19,460 nt of DNA from an archaeon (lineage in GTDB: Archaea; Nanobdellota; Nanobdellia; Pacearchaeales; GW2011-AR1). The translations under genes and the position numbers were made by a program. This document shows, in pieces, positions 7,426-15,037 of the stretch (position 1 is the stretch's first letter; each line of letters opens with the position of its first letter). The stretch covers positions 1-19,460 of the forward strand of contig JAUVHP010000009.1 of NCBI GenBank assembly GCA_030593225.1, written 5' to 3'. The notes beneath the pieces were generated by a model. That model was given only the letters and a program-made list of their open reading frames with translations, was not told the DNA's origin and did not search any database.

Positions 7426-8451
7426 ATGAAACGAAATAAAATTTCTGAAATTTATGTTATTTGGACTGCTTATAACGAAGAGAAATATTTAGAAAAATCT
7501 GTAAAAAGTGTTGAAGATTCAATAGAATTTGCTATTAAAAATCTTAAAAAAAATTATAAAACTTGTCCAAAATTTAAAGGAGTAATCTGTCATAATGGAT
7601 GTACCGATAAAACTCCTTTTATCGCAAAGAAATTTTCTATCAAAAATAAAAACACCTTTTTCCCTATAGAAGTTATTAAAAGTAGAAAAGGTATGGTTAA
7701 GGCACAACATAAATGTATTAATCTTTTAAGAAAGAAAAGAAAAAATAAATGCCCAGCTCTTTTTGTTGATGCTGATGCATTTATGGATAAAAAATGTTTG
7801 TTTTTAATGATAGAACAACTTATCAAACATCCTAAAATAAAAGTCGTTGGAGCCCATCCAATTCCAACCCCATATAAAGGATTAAATTATTATAAAAAAT
7901 TTCTTGATAAGGCACTTAATTTTAGGGCTTATTATCCTACATCAGAAATAGCTATAAAACAATCCAAAAAATTTCACCCCTATGCAGAAATTGATCCTCA
8001 ATCAATTGGAATTGAATTTGAAAAAAGATCAAAAATATATTTCCATGGGAGATGTTTTTTGCTTAAAAATTATAAAGTATGGGATGTTGATAATAATTTT
8101 GGTGCTGAAGATATATATCTTGAAAGAAGTATATCTCACAGATTTGGAAAAGGGCAGATTCGAATAATTTATCATGCAAATGTTATGTTTAATCCAATAC
8201 TTAGTTTTAAAGAATATATCAAAACCTATTTTAGACAATATATATTTTTAGATAAAGTGATTAAAATTACACCAAAATATAATTGGATAAATAAATATGT
8301 TCCAACGAAAATGAGTATGAAGTTTATTCATCCATTAAATCCAAAAAAAATATTTTTTTATTTTTCTCATAAAACCATAAGGAATTTTGTTTATTTTTTA
8401 TATAAGATTAACCCTTTTTTAATCTCAGTAGATAAAATTTGGAAAAAGTGA
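7426..8451 (+). CDS. Family 2 (GT-A) glycosyltransferase
   Basis: A 341-residue GT2-type enzyme. The N-terminal VIWTAYNEEKYLEKSVKSV (11-29) is the typical first strand and nucleotide-sugar loop. FVDADAF (113-119) holds the DxD metal site (Asp115, Asp117). GAEDIYLERS (226-235) corresponds to the ED catalytic-base region. The C-terminus from about 280 is basic and aromatic (KIFFYFSHKTIRNFVYFLYKINPF) and may associate with the membrane, but no clean transmembrane helix is seen. I chose the ATG at 7426, one base after the radical SAM gene's TAA (TAAAATG); an upstream ATG at 7378 would add 16 residues and a 47-bp overlap without adding domain sequence. It probably forms a two-gene operon with the radical SAM gene. 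Confidence 0.87.
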   Translation: MKRNKISEIYVIWTAYNEEKYLEKSVKSVEDSIEFAIKNLKKNYKTCPKFKGVICHNGCTDKTPFIAKKFSIKNKNTFFPIEVIKSRKGMVKAQHKCINLLRKKRKNKCPALFVDADAFMDKKCLFLMIEQLIKHPKIKVVGAHPIPTPYKGLNYYKKFLDKALNFRAYYPTSEIAIKQSKKFHPYAEIDPQSIGIEFEKRSKIYFHGRCFLLKNYKVWDVDNNFGAEDIYLERSISHRFGKGQIRIIYHANVMFNPILSFKEYIKTYFRQYIFLDKVIKITPKYNWINKYVPTKMSMKFIHPLNPKKIFFYFSHKTIRNFVYFLYKINPFLISVDKIWKK

Positions 8452-8513
8452 TAATTTTAATCTAAGCTAAATTATAACAAATCAAATTTCTAACCACAAA
8501 TCCTATTTTTTAC

Positions 8514-9392
8514 CTAAATTGGATCGCAAGTATTAAAATCTGGGCGACAACTATATCCATCTAATGCCATACAATCATCCCCACAACCAGTAAGAGTATT
8601 TGGTATTCCCCCATCACATTCTTCATCCCCCTCAACAGCCCCATTACCACACAAACTACAAAATCCTCCAATTCTACAAATTTCTGTTCCAGAACATTGG
8701 AGGTCATTTTGACATTTTGGCACACAAGTATTACTAAAGATATTACAAGCTTTATCACTTGTACAAGTATCAGGGCAAATTCCCCCGCAACCATCACTAC
8801 CACATTCTCCACAAACAGGAACACATTCCTCCTCGACAACAACAAGAGGTCCGCAATCTAGATTCTCTATAATTTTTGCATTTCTACAACTTACTAATTG
8901 TTTTTTGTTGTCCATGACTTGGTAACGAATTGGAATTAATTCAACTGAATATAATTTGCTTGATACATTAAAGACCCTTGTTATGTTATTATTTGGGTTT
9001 AGATAATTCTGGACATTCCCCACATCTGGAAGAAAAACAACTGCGTTTTTTGAGACAGTGCCAATCACGAGATTTTTTGATAAATCTATTGTGGCTAATG
9101 TTTGATTAGAAGAATTTGTTGCATGTATAAAATATCCCCCCACATCAAATCTTCCGTTGTTTCTAATATTTATTCTTAATTCGTAAGTGTTGTCTGTAAT
9201 GTTTTCTATGCAACTTGATTCTGTAATAAAAATCGAGACCCCGTCTGGGCAATCTATTGTGTCTTTTGGAACATAGGATTTCATCAATTGATAGACAATA
9301 GCACTCATCACTATTGCACCTGTCATTAAAAGTATGTAGCCAATCATTATGCTTATTGCTCGTTTATTCCAAGAAAATGTTATCACCTTCAT
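8514..9392 (-). CDS. Archaeal type IV pilin-like protein with Cys-rich C-terminus
   Basis: A 292-residue surface protein. Residues 1-12 (MKVITFSWNKRA) are a class III signal peptide; PibD-type processing would fall after Ala12, just before the hydrophobic helix ISIMIGYILLMTGAIVMSA. Residues 50-180 form a beta-rich domain with several N-glycosylation sequons (NIT, NSS, NQT, NVS). From 180 to 292 there are 19 Cys in about 110 residues, including CGSDGCGGICPDTC and CGNGAVEGDEECDGG, resembling DUF4215/Myxococcus-type Cys-rich repeats of surface proteins. The ATG at 9392 is correct: it directly precedes the signal peptide and lies 25.5 bp from a TATA-like box. Frame-open sequence upstream to 9554 is promoter, not protein. 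Two truncated copies of its 5' end occur at 17138 and 19208. Confidence 0.87.
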   Translation of the reverse strand: MKVITFSWNKRAISIMIGYILLMTGAIVMSAIVYQLMKSYVPKDTIDCPDGVSIFITESSCIENITDNTYELRINIRNNGRFDVGGYFIHATNSSNQTLATIDLSKNLVIGTVSKNAVVFLPDVGNVQNYLNPNNNITRVFNVSSKLYSVELIPIRYQVMDNKKQLVSCRNAKIIENLDCGPLVVVEEECVPVCGECGSDGCGGICPDTCTSDKACNIFSNTCVPKCQNDLQCSGTEICRIGGFCSLCGNGAVEGDEECDGGIPNTLTGCGDDCMALDGYSCRPDFNTCDPI

Positions 9393-9411
9393 GGATGGTA
9401 AAAGAAAACGA

Positions 9412-9432
9412 TGTTTAATAAAGTTTTTGTGT
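9412..9432 (-). promoter_or_regulatory. Promoter of the Cys-rich pilin gene
   Basis: Plus-strand TGTTTAATAAAGTTTTTGTGT, read on the minus strand as a TTATTAAA-type TATA box preceded by an A-rich BRE-like tract. Its core is centred 25.5 bp from the ATG. The same element recurs at 17328, 18693 and 19332. Confidence 0.65.
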
Positions 9433-9503
9433 AAAGTGTTGGAAGATTGAGTTAAAAAAAACATCTGTCTCCTTAGAACACAACTACAATGAAAAAGATA
9501 AAG

Positions 9504-9511
9504 TTTTAAAA
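9504..9511 (+). promoter_or_regulatory. TATA box of the 2H phosphoesterase gene
   Basis: TTTTAAAA is centred about 26 bp upstream of the ATG at 9534, the leaderless spacing used elsewhere in the window. Confidence 0.5.
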
Positions 9512-9533
9512 TAAAATAAACCAATAATAATTT

Positions 9534-10118
9534 ATGGCATTCAAACATCCCCACAGATACGGTCTAATGGCGATGGTCTCAAAAAAAGATTATCTTTTTC
9601 TTAAAATGTATAAAGATAAATTAGACCCAAATGTAAAATTTTATATGAAAGAAGATTTTTTTGATGATATAGCTCCGCAACATATTTCTGTTTGTTATTT
9701 TAGTTATCCAGAAAAATATTCTGAAGAATATGTTCAAAAATTAGTTCCAAAGATTAATGAAATTATTAAAAAATATTTACCATTAAAAGTAAAAGTTAAA
9801 GGATTGCTTGGAGGTTGGGAAGTTGGCATCGGTGTTCCAGCAATTTTATGGAACATAACTGAATTTGATGAAATTGAAGAAATGCACAAGAAAATAATGG
9901 AAGCATTAAAGGGGGATATTGAACATTTTAATGACCCTGAAATGGATTTTACACCCCATATTGGAATTGCATTAGGAAATGATGAAAAAATAGAAGAATT
10001 AAAGAAAATTATTGCCGATTCAAAAGATGACCCTGAATTTGAATTAACAATAGATAACTTTTATATTTTTTATCCAAATAGACCTAAGAAGATTTTTGAT
10101 TCAGTTTCCTCAGAATAA
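9534..10118 (+). CDS. 2H phosphoesterase (LigT/2'-5' RNA ligase-like)
   Basis: A 194-residue protein with two symmetrically placed histidine motifs, the hallmark of the 2H superfamily (LigT, CPDase, AKAP7-like). The first is PQHISVCYF (His50-Ile-Ser52) and the second FTPHIGIAL (His142-Ile-Gly144). The usual pattern is HxT/S twice, so the second motif has lost its hydroxyl residue, which could weaken or alter catalysis. Related enzymes open 2',3'-cyclic phosphates or join/cleave 2'-5' RNA linkages. It is transcribed alone on the plus strand, and its 3' end overlaps the end of the convergent P-loop gene by 35 bp. The start is supported by a TATA box at leaderless spacing. The biological substrate is unknown. 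Confidence 0.8.
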   Translation: MAFKHPHRYGLMAMVSKKDYLFLKMYKDKLDPNVKFYMKEDFFDDIAPQHISVCYFSYPEKYSEEYVQKLVPKINEIIKKYLPLKVKVKGLLGGWEVGIGVPAILWNITEFDEIEEMHKKIMEALKGDIEHFNDPEMDFTPHIGIALGNDEKIEELKKIIADSKDDPEFELTIDNFYIFYPNRPKKIFDSVSSE

Positions 10119-10638
10119 AATCCACTCTTTCTTCTGGAGACATTATTGGAACTTCAATAACATCAAATCCTTGACTAATGTAAGCTTTTTGCAATTCTTT
10201 ATGCATTTTAATCATTTCTTCCTCAGTCTCTCTTCTTTGTTCGTCATTCTCATAATTTTCTAAGGGAGACAACAAGAACACTTTATGAAAATAATTTGCT
10301 TGTCTTATCAATTCAGAAATATTTGATTTTAAAGTTTTTCTCTGATAAAAAGACATTCCTAAACAATCTACTAATGACTTATCTAAAAAATATATTTCCT
10401 CAGTTAATTCTCCTTCTTTATCTAATTGTCTTTGGATAACTTTTTCTTCAAATGGAATATAATCTGTTTGAGGTAATTTTGGCTTGTAATTTTTGTCTTC
10501 TTTTTCTTTATTTTGTTCAGAAATATAAACTTCTCTTCCACTTTCACCGAGGGTGCCATATCCTTTTGATTTTAACAAATTAATTATTGTAGTCTTTCCG
10601 ACTCCTGCCCCTCCCGTTAAAATAATTTTTTGAATCAT
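10084..10638 (-). CDS. P-loop NTPase/kinase, AAA_28/NadR-like
   Basis: A 184-residue P-loop protein. The Walker A motif GGAGVGKTT (9-17) follows a short first strand. An SGREVYISEQ segment near 33-42 and an IYFLDKSLVD strand (about 82-91, Walker B-like) fit the AAA_28 group, which includes NadR-like nucleoside/nucleotide kinases. A charged helix with QRRETEEEM follows (about 133-141), as in the lid of these proteins. It probably phosphorylates a nucleoside-like metabolite or acts as a small ATPase; the former would suit the operon. It is the last gene of the eight-gene operon, overlaps the PHP gene by 4 bp (ATGA), and runs 35 bp into the convergent 2H phosphoesterase gene. Confidence 0.82.
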   Translation of the reverse strand: MIQKIILTGGAGVGKTTIINLLKSKGYGTLGESGREVYISEQNKEKEDKNYKPKLPQTDYIPFEEKVIQRQLDKEGELTEEIYFLDKSLVDCLGMSFYQRKTLKSNISELIRQANYFHKVFLLSPLENYENDEQRRETEEEMIKMHKELQKAYISQGFDVIEVPIMSPEERVDFILRKLNQKSS

Positions 10639-11441
10639 ATTTTTATTTCTTGCTTTTTACAATTCTTGAAAAAAACAACTTTTAATTTATTTAATTTTAC
10701 TAATTCAGTCAGTTCTTTTATTCCCTTTCCACAATCTTCAATTTTATGAGCATCAGACCCTATTGTAAATTGAACATCTAATTTAGAAGCTTTAAATAAA
10801 TTTTTTTTATTAAAAAATCCTCCAACATCCATAGTATCTGTTTGAGGATTATACTTTGTTTTAAACATTCCAGAACAATTAATCTCATAACAAACATTAT
10901 TCTTGACAAGTTCCTTGAATATTTGTTCAAAATTTTTTCTAAAAGAAATTTCATTAAATCCTGCTCTAAAAATTAGGTCAGGATGGCTAATTGAATTAAA
11001 TAATTTTGTCTTTATCGCTTTAATCATCAGTCTAAAATATTCATGCTGTAATATCTTGTTATGTTGTATTTCTTTATAATCCCAAATGGTGAATATTTTT
11101 TCGTTTAATGATATAAAATGTATGCTTCCTAAATAAAAGTCAGCATTTGTTTTATCAATAAAATCTTTAATTTGAGTTTCGTAACCTTCAATATAGTCTA
11201 TTTCAAAACCAGCCAGTATTTTAATCTTATTTTTATATTTCATTTTTAGTCTGTTTATATCTTTCAAATATTTTATTGATTCTTCTTGTGTTAATCTTTT
11301 ATCTAAATCAAAATGAAGCGGTGCATGTTCAGAAAATCCAATTATTTTTATTCCTTTTTTAATTGCTTCAATAATATAATCTTCTAAATCTCCTTCTGCA
11401 TGGTGGCATCTTTTTGTATGAATGTGGGTATCAATTAGCAT
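10635..11441 (-). CDS. PHP-domain phosphatase, histidinol-phosphatase (HisJ/HisK)-like
   Basis: A 268-residue PHP-fold metal phosphoesterase. Metal-binding motifs appear in the expected order: DTHIHTKRCHHA (4-15) with His6 and His8, GFSEHAPL (35-42), AGFEIDYI, GSIHF, SHPDL and the C-terminal GSDAH. The length and the SEHAP and GSIH motifs match histidinol-phosphatases of the HisJ type (TIGR01856-like). No other histidine-biosynthesis genes are present, so in this operon it more likely dephosphorylates an intermediate of the local pathway; that is inference. The ATG has GAGGA about ten bases upstream, within the preceding radical SAM gene, and the two genes overlap by 7 bp. Confidence 0.87.
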   Translation of the reverse strand: MLIDTHIHTKRCHHAEGDLEDYIIEAIKKGIKIIGFSEHAPLHFDLDKRLTQEESIKYLKDINRLKMKYKNKIKILAGFEIDYIEGYETQIKDFIDKTNADFYLGSIHFISLNEKIFTIWDYKEIQHNKILQHEYFRLMIKAIKTKLFNSISHPDLIFRAGFNEISFRKNFEQIFKELVKNNVCYEINCSGMFKTKYNPQTDTMDVGGFFNKKNLFKASKLDVQFTIGSDAHKIEDCGKGIKELTELVKLNKLKVVFFKNCKKQEIKI

Positions 11442-12469
11442 TTGATTAAATCCTCAAATTTATTTTTATTGAAAGAATACATTTTTTTAACGACCCAGTA
11501 AGGATTATTTATTGAATTAATTATTTTCTCAAATGGCTTATATTTCTTCAATGATTTGATTAATTTATTAAATGAAGTTGAGTATAGTTGTTTCAATATT
11601 AAATTATTTTCAATTATCCTCTCAAGCTTTTTAATTGTTATATTATCTTCAAGAATATTAAAGATAGGATAAATTTCTGCCCCATAAAAATAAAGGTCTC
11701 CATTAGGTTTAATTGTTATATCCATTCCATTATTATCTTTTTTTAAATGACCGAGAGTAAATGGCTTATGGTAAATATTTTCTAGAGAATCAATGTATTT
11801 GTTAAGACTGTTTTGTTTTTTTATATTTTCCAAATCTATTAGATTTTTAAAAATAAAATTTAATTTAATATTTGAATTAATTATAACATCTACTTCTAAT
11901 TCTGAAATTTCTTTAAATTCAATATTATCGCCTTTATTCAAAAATTTATTTTTTATCATAACCAATATTTTTTCCTTTTCTTCGAGAATACCTCTAAAAC
12001 AAATTTCAATCTTTCTAATATTTTTATTATAATTTAAAATATTGCCAATAATTTTTTTGTAATTATTTTCTCCAATTTTATCTATGTGAAAAGTATCGCA
12101 ACTTATTCTTATTTGATATTCATCATTTTTTTCTACCTTTAAACTATTTAGTCTATCTAAAATTGAATTTGACTTTTTTGAAACTAACCATAAACCATTA
12201 GAGATAATTTGTATTTTTTTATTTCCTTTTGAAAGTTTTAGTATATCAAAAATAGAACTAAGATTATTAAATGGTTCACCTTCTCCACTAATAATAAGCC
12301 TTTCTGTTTTTGGATGATTTAAAATATTAGAAATATTTATTTTTGCCAGGGTATTTAATTTTAAACCTAAGGGATTCTTTCTTCTTTCTTCTTTATACAT
12401 ACAAAACTCACAATTAAGATTACATTTATTTGTTATGTCAATATAAAGTAAATGGTTATCTAAATCCAT
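11435..12469 (-). CDS. Radical SAM protein (CX3CX2C), no SPASM domain
   Basis: A 344-residue radical SAM enzyme. The [4Fe-4S] motif is NKCNLNCEFCMYK with Cys16, Cys20 and Cys23. ISGEGEPF (60-67) is the SAM-binding GGEP-type motif, and IQIISNGLWL is the following strand. The C-terminal 120 residues lack the extra Cys clusters of SPASM/twitch domains. The protein is very rich in Lys, Asn and Ile. A GTG at 12484 would give five more residues, but the ATG at 12469 has GAGGT at ideal spacing and starts at the natural beginning of the domain. It sits between a nucleotidyltransferase and a PHP phosphatase, overlapping both, so it probably modifies the same metabolite. The reaction is unknown. Confidence 0.87.
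   Translation of the reverse strand: MDLDNHLLYIDITNKCNLNCEFCMYKEERRKNPLGLKLNTLAKINISNILNHPKTERLIISGEGEPFNNLSSIFDILKLSKGNKKIQIISNGLWLVSKKSNSILDRLNSLKVEKNDEYQIRISCDTFHIDKIGENNYKKIIGNILNYNKNIRKIEICFRGILEEKEKILVMIKNKFLNKGDNIEFKEISELEVDVIINSNIKLNFIFKNLIDLENIKKQNSLNKYIDSLENIYHKPFTLGHLKKDNNGMDITIKPNGDLYFYGAEIYPIFNILEDNITIKKLERIIENNLILKQLYSTSFNKLIKSLKKYKPFEKIINSINNPYWVVKKMYSFNKNKFEDLIKC
11451..11455 (-). promoter_or_regulatory. Shine-Dalgarno site of the PHP gene
   Basis: GAGGA lies nine to ten bases before the ATG at 11441, inside the 3' end of the radical SAM gene. It supports operon-internal, SD-led initiation. Confidence 0.5.
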
Positions 12470-13676
12470 TTTGACCTCTCTCACTTATTTCTATTAAATC
12501 TACACAATCTTCTCTCAACAAAAAATCAAATGGAACATAAACTTTATCTCTTGATAAAGGAAGTGTGGGGCTTCCAACAAAATAAGTATATCTTTCGTGA
12601 GATGAATTCAATTTTGATTGCAAATCCTGTTGCATTGCTTTAGGTAATCTTTCATAATGAACATCTTGATTAGAAGGTATTCTTTCAAACGAATCTAAGG
12701 TGATATCAAGAAGTTCTCTTTGAGATGGATTTGCATTTGCATATAATCTCATTTTATCCTTGCCATTAAGAATATCTATGTGGAAAAAGGGTTGTTCTGA
12801 TAGGGAGGTTCCCAATAAATGTGCTAACATCTTGTAATGATTACTTGGAACTTCTCTGGAATAACTAAACTCTGGTTTATGTAAACCAACAAAATCTTCA
12901 GAAGACTCTGGAGAAGTTTTGGCACATTCAATAAGCCGATTATAGGTGTTCGGAGTTGTATATTTAAAACTATCAACCAATCCTTGGTGGATATAATCAT
13001 CTAATTCAGGAAATAAAGCTTTATACTCTTCAGGAAATAAAACTGTTCCAAAATGGTTAGAAAATGATTCTGGGAGAAGAGATAATTGTCCGATTCTTCC
13101 TAATATTTCCTCCAAATCTTTATAGTGATAAACCATTAATTCAAGTGCTGGACCGACAACACCATTAACCTCAGAACCGGCTAAATTGAATGTTTTCAAG
13201 AAAAATTTAAATTTTTTTGCTGCATCTGTTTGGCTCTCTGAAAAATCTAAAAATTTGCTATTATTATAATCCCATTTCCATTTGTCCTTATTTGAGTCTG
13301 CTATAGCGAAATCAAATTGCCATCCGTTATGTATTCCAGATAATCTATGACCTGCAAAATATACTTCTGAAAACTCTTGTGCAAATCTTTGAAAAAAATC
13401 CATGCTAAAAAGCGGACATCCTTCAAAAACATCATTTGGGTAAGCGATTCTACTTACAAGGGAAGAATCTCCTTGGACTGCAACGTCAATATCTGTTCCA
13501 AAATATTTACTTGGAAGGGCTGTTCCTTTTTCTGTAGACCCGCTAACTCTTACAGGTGGACGTAACCCATAATTTTTATCAAAAAAATCTGAAATCTTTT
13601 TTGTTAAACCTACTTCAGCTTTTTTACATTCTTCAATTTCTTCTGCACCAATACTTAAATTTGGATAATCTATCAT
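12456..13676 (-). CDS. Nucleotidyltransferase resembling the archaeal class I CCA-adding enzyme
   Basis: A 406-residue polymerase-beta-type nucleotidyltransferase. RVSGSTEKGTALP (43-55) is the GS motif, GTDIDVAV (60-67) gives the DxD pair Asp62/Asp64, and WQFDFAIAD (119-127) gives the third carboxylate, Asp122. Downstream, KKFKFFLKTFNLAGSEVNGVVG and ELMVYHYKDLEEI have the order and feel of the archaeal CCA enzyme helical domain (LLKxFLKxxGxYG... CELLxxxYG). Archaeal CCA enzymes are about 440 residues, so this is slightly short, and the C-terminal half is divergent. Its place inside a biosynthetic operon suggests it adds a nucleotide to a small molecule or a special RNA rather than doing housekeeping CCA repair. 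ATGA overlap with the upstream gene, and GAGGG precedes the ATG. Confidence 0.82.
   Translation of the reverse strand: MIDYPNLSIGAEEIEECKKAEVGLTKKISDFFDKNYGLRPPVRVSGSTEKGTALPSKYFGTDIDVAVQGDSSLVSRIAYPNDVFEGCPLFSMDFFQRFAQEFSEVYFAGHRLSGIHNGWQFDFAIADSNKDKWKWDYNNSKFLDFSESQTDAAKKFKFFLKTFNLAGSEVNGVVGPALELMVYHYKDLEEILGRIGQLSLLPESFSNHFGTVLFPEEYKALFPELDDYIHQGLVDSFKYTTPNTYNRLIECAKTSPESSEDFVGLHKPEFSYSREVPSNHYKMLAHLLGTSLSEQPFFHIDILNGKDKMRLYANANPSQRELLDITLDSFERIPSNQDVHYERLPKAMQQDLQSKLNSSHERYTYFVGSPTLPLSRDKVYVPFDFLLREDCVDLIEISERGQNGFR
12474..12478 (-). promoter_or_regulatory. Shine-Dalgarno site deciding the radical SAM start
   Basis: GAGGT, four bases before the ATG at 12469, favours that start over the in-frame GTG at 12484, which would lie upstream of the site. 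Confidence 0.65.
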
Positions 13677-15037
13677 AATCTAAACCCTCTAACAAATTTA
13701 ACCATTTTTTCTTGTTCTTCAATCAATTTATTGTCAGGGATTGAAGAAACATTAACTGTTAATTCATAGGCATCTTTAAAAGCTACTTTATTCAATACCT
13801 CTTCTAAGGGTGGTAAATTCTGGCGTGTTCGCTCATATAATTGGCTTCCAGGATATGGTGTTGCAAAATAAATTGCACCAAAATTATTGAATCCAGTTTG
13901 AAAAACTTCTCTATCTTGTGTAGAAGTTAAAGTTTTTCCATATTGAATCAATCTTTCAAAAAATTCATAATTTTCATCAATATTTCTTTGACTTTCATTA
14001 TCATATCCAATGATAATATTTGGAACTGGATAAATTCCAGCTTCAACAGAAAGTCTAAAGGCTTCAAAATTTGTATCAGTAGTCATTTTTTTATTCATTC
14101 TTAATAAAGTTTCTGGGCTTCCAGAATCAAAACCATAATAGATATAATCACAACCTGCTTCTTTAACATCTCGTAATATTTCTTTATCCACAGATGTTGA
14201 ACGAGCCGCGACTCCCCACTTTAAACCTGTTTTAGCCATCTGTTCTGATATTTCTCTTGCTCTTTTTTTATTTGCTAAAAACGATTCATCCATAAAGCTA
14301 ATAAAATCAATGCCATACTCTTTAGTCAAGTAATCAATTTCCTCCATGACGCTGTCTACTGAACGATTTCTAACTTTTTTTCTTCCCAATAAATTAAAAC
14401 AAAAATCACAATGAAAAGGACATCCCCTTGAGGTTAAAACATTTCCCCTTCTTTCCGCAGTTTGAACATTTGGAGATAGTGGAAATGAACCATTGTCAAA
14501 ATACCTCTCTATGTCCATTCCATTAAGTGAAGGAACTGTTTCAAAATTTTCTGATAATAGATTTCCTTTTCCTCTGACAATTTTATCCCCTTCCCTAAAA
14601 ACTGAACCGGGAATTTGTGTATAGGATTTTCTTCGGGAAACGGCTTCAAGAAGACAAGGAATAGATGTTTCACCTTCTCCAATAATAGAAATATCAATTT
14701 CTGGAATTAGATTAAGTAATTCTTCTTGAACAGCACCCGCCAACCCTCCTCCAACTGAGACTATTGTTTCTGGGCTAACATCTTTTGTAATTTCTGCCAT
14801 CATTTTTTGATATGGATATGTTGTCACTAATCCAGAAATACCCACTAAGGCATAATTTCCTTTTTGCAAAATTTTCCCATAATCTTCTACTGAACCAAAA
14901 TTTCCATCAAAATAATCTACACTTGCCCCCTCCTTTCTCATAACATCTCCCACTATTGCTAATCCATAAGGATAATGTCTTGGAGGTTCTGACTTTCTAT
15001 TTGGCGAATTTACTAATAGAGTTTTAATTGTTTCCAT
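13673..15037 (-). CDS. B12-binding-domain radical SAM protein
   Basis: A 454-residue protein. Residues 1-140 form a cobalamin-binding-type Rossmann domain: LLVNSPNR at the start, VDYFDGNFG (40-48), VGISGLVTTYP (65-75), SVGGGLAG (94-101) and SIIGEGETSIP (117-127). The cobalt-coordinating DxHxxG His is absent, so B12 would have to bind without a lower His ligand, or not at all. The radical SAM core follows, with SRGCPFHCDFCFN (203-215) supplying Cys206, Cys210 and Cys213. This layout is shared by methyltransferases, cyclases such as BchE, and ring-forming or rearranging enzymes, so the reaction is open. The composition is less Lys/Asn/Ile-rich than the flanking genes. It overlaps the kinase gene by 14 bp and the nucleotidyltransferase gene by 4 bp. 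Confidence 0.9.
   Translation of the reverse strand: METIKTLLVNSPNRKSEPPRHYPYGLAIVGDVMRKEGASVDYFDGNFGSVEDYGKILQKGNYALVGISGLVTTYPYQKMMAEITKDVSPETIVSVGGGLAGAVQEELLNLIPEIDISIIGEGETSIPCLLEAVSRRKSYTQIPGSVFREGDKIVRGKGNLLSENFETVPSLNGMDIERYFDNGSFPLSPNVQTAERRGNVLTSRGCPFHCDFCFNLLGRKKVRNRSVDSVMEEIDYLTKEYGIDFISFMDESFLANKKRAREISEQMAKTGLKWGVAARSTSVDKEILRDVKEAGCDYIYYGFDSGSPETLLRMNKKMTTDTNFEAFRLSVEAGIYPVPNIIIGYDNESQRNIDENYEFFERLIQYGKTLTSTQDREVFQTGFNNFGAIYFATPYPGSQLYERTRQNLPPLEEVLNKVAFKDAYELTVNVSSIPDNKLIEEQEKMVKFVRGFRL
13685..13689 (-). promoter_or_regulatory. Shine-Dalgarno site of the nucleotidyltransferase gene
   Basis: GAGGG lies eight bases before the ATG at 13676, inside the last codons of the B12-domain radical SAM gene. 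Confidence 0.5.

Noticed and set aside
7519..8238. Several 60-80 codon frames opposite or within the GT2 gene
   Set aside because: No motifs; they are by-products of AT-rich coding DNA in the GT2 gene.
8561..8845. 94-codon minus-strand frame inside the Cys-rich pilin coding region
   Set aside because: It is an alternative frame of the pilin; the Cys-rich frame is continuous with the signal peptide and has recognisable repeats.
9393..9554. N-terminal extension of 54 codons on the pilin gene
   Set aside because: It covers the pilin promoter and the start of the divergent 2H phosphoesterase gene; the class III signal peptide begins at the ATG at 9392.
10635..11441. Reading the PHP protein as evidence of a histidine-biosynthesis operon
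   Set aside because: No other his genes are present; PHP phosphatases act on many substrates.
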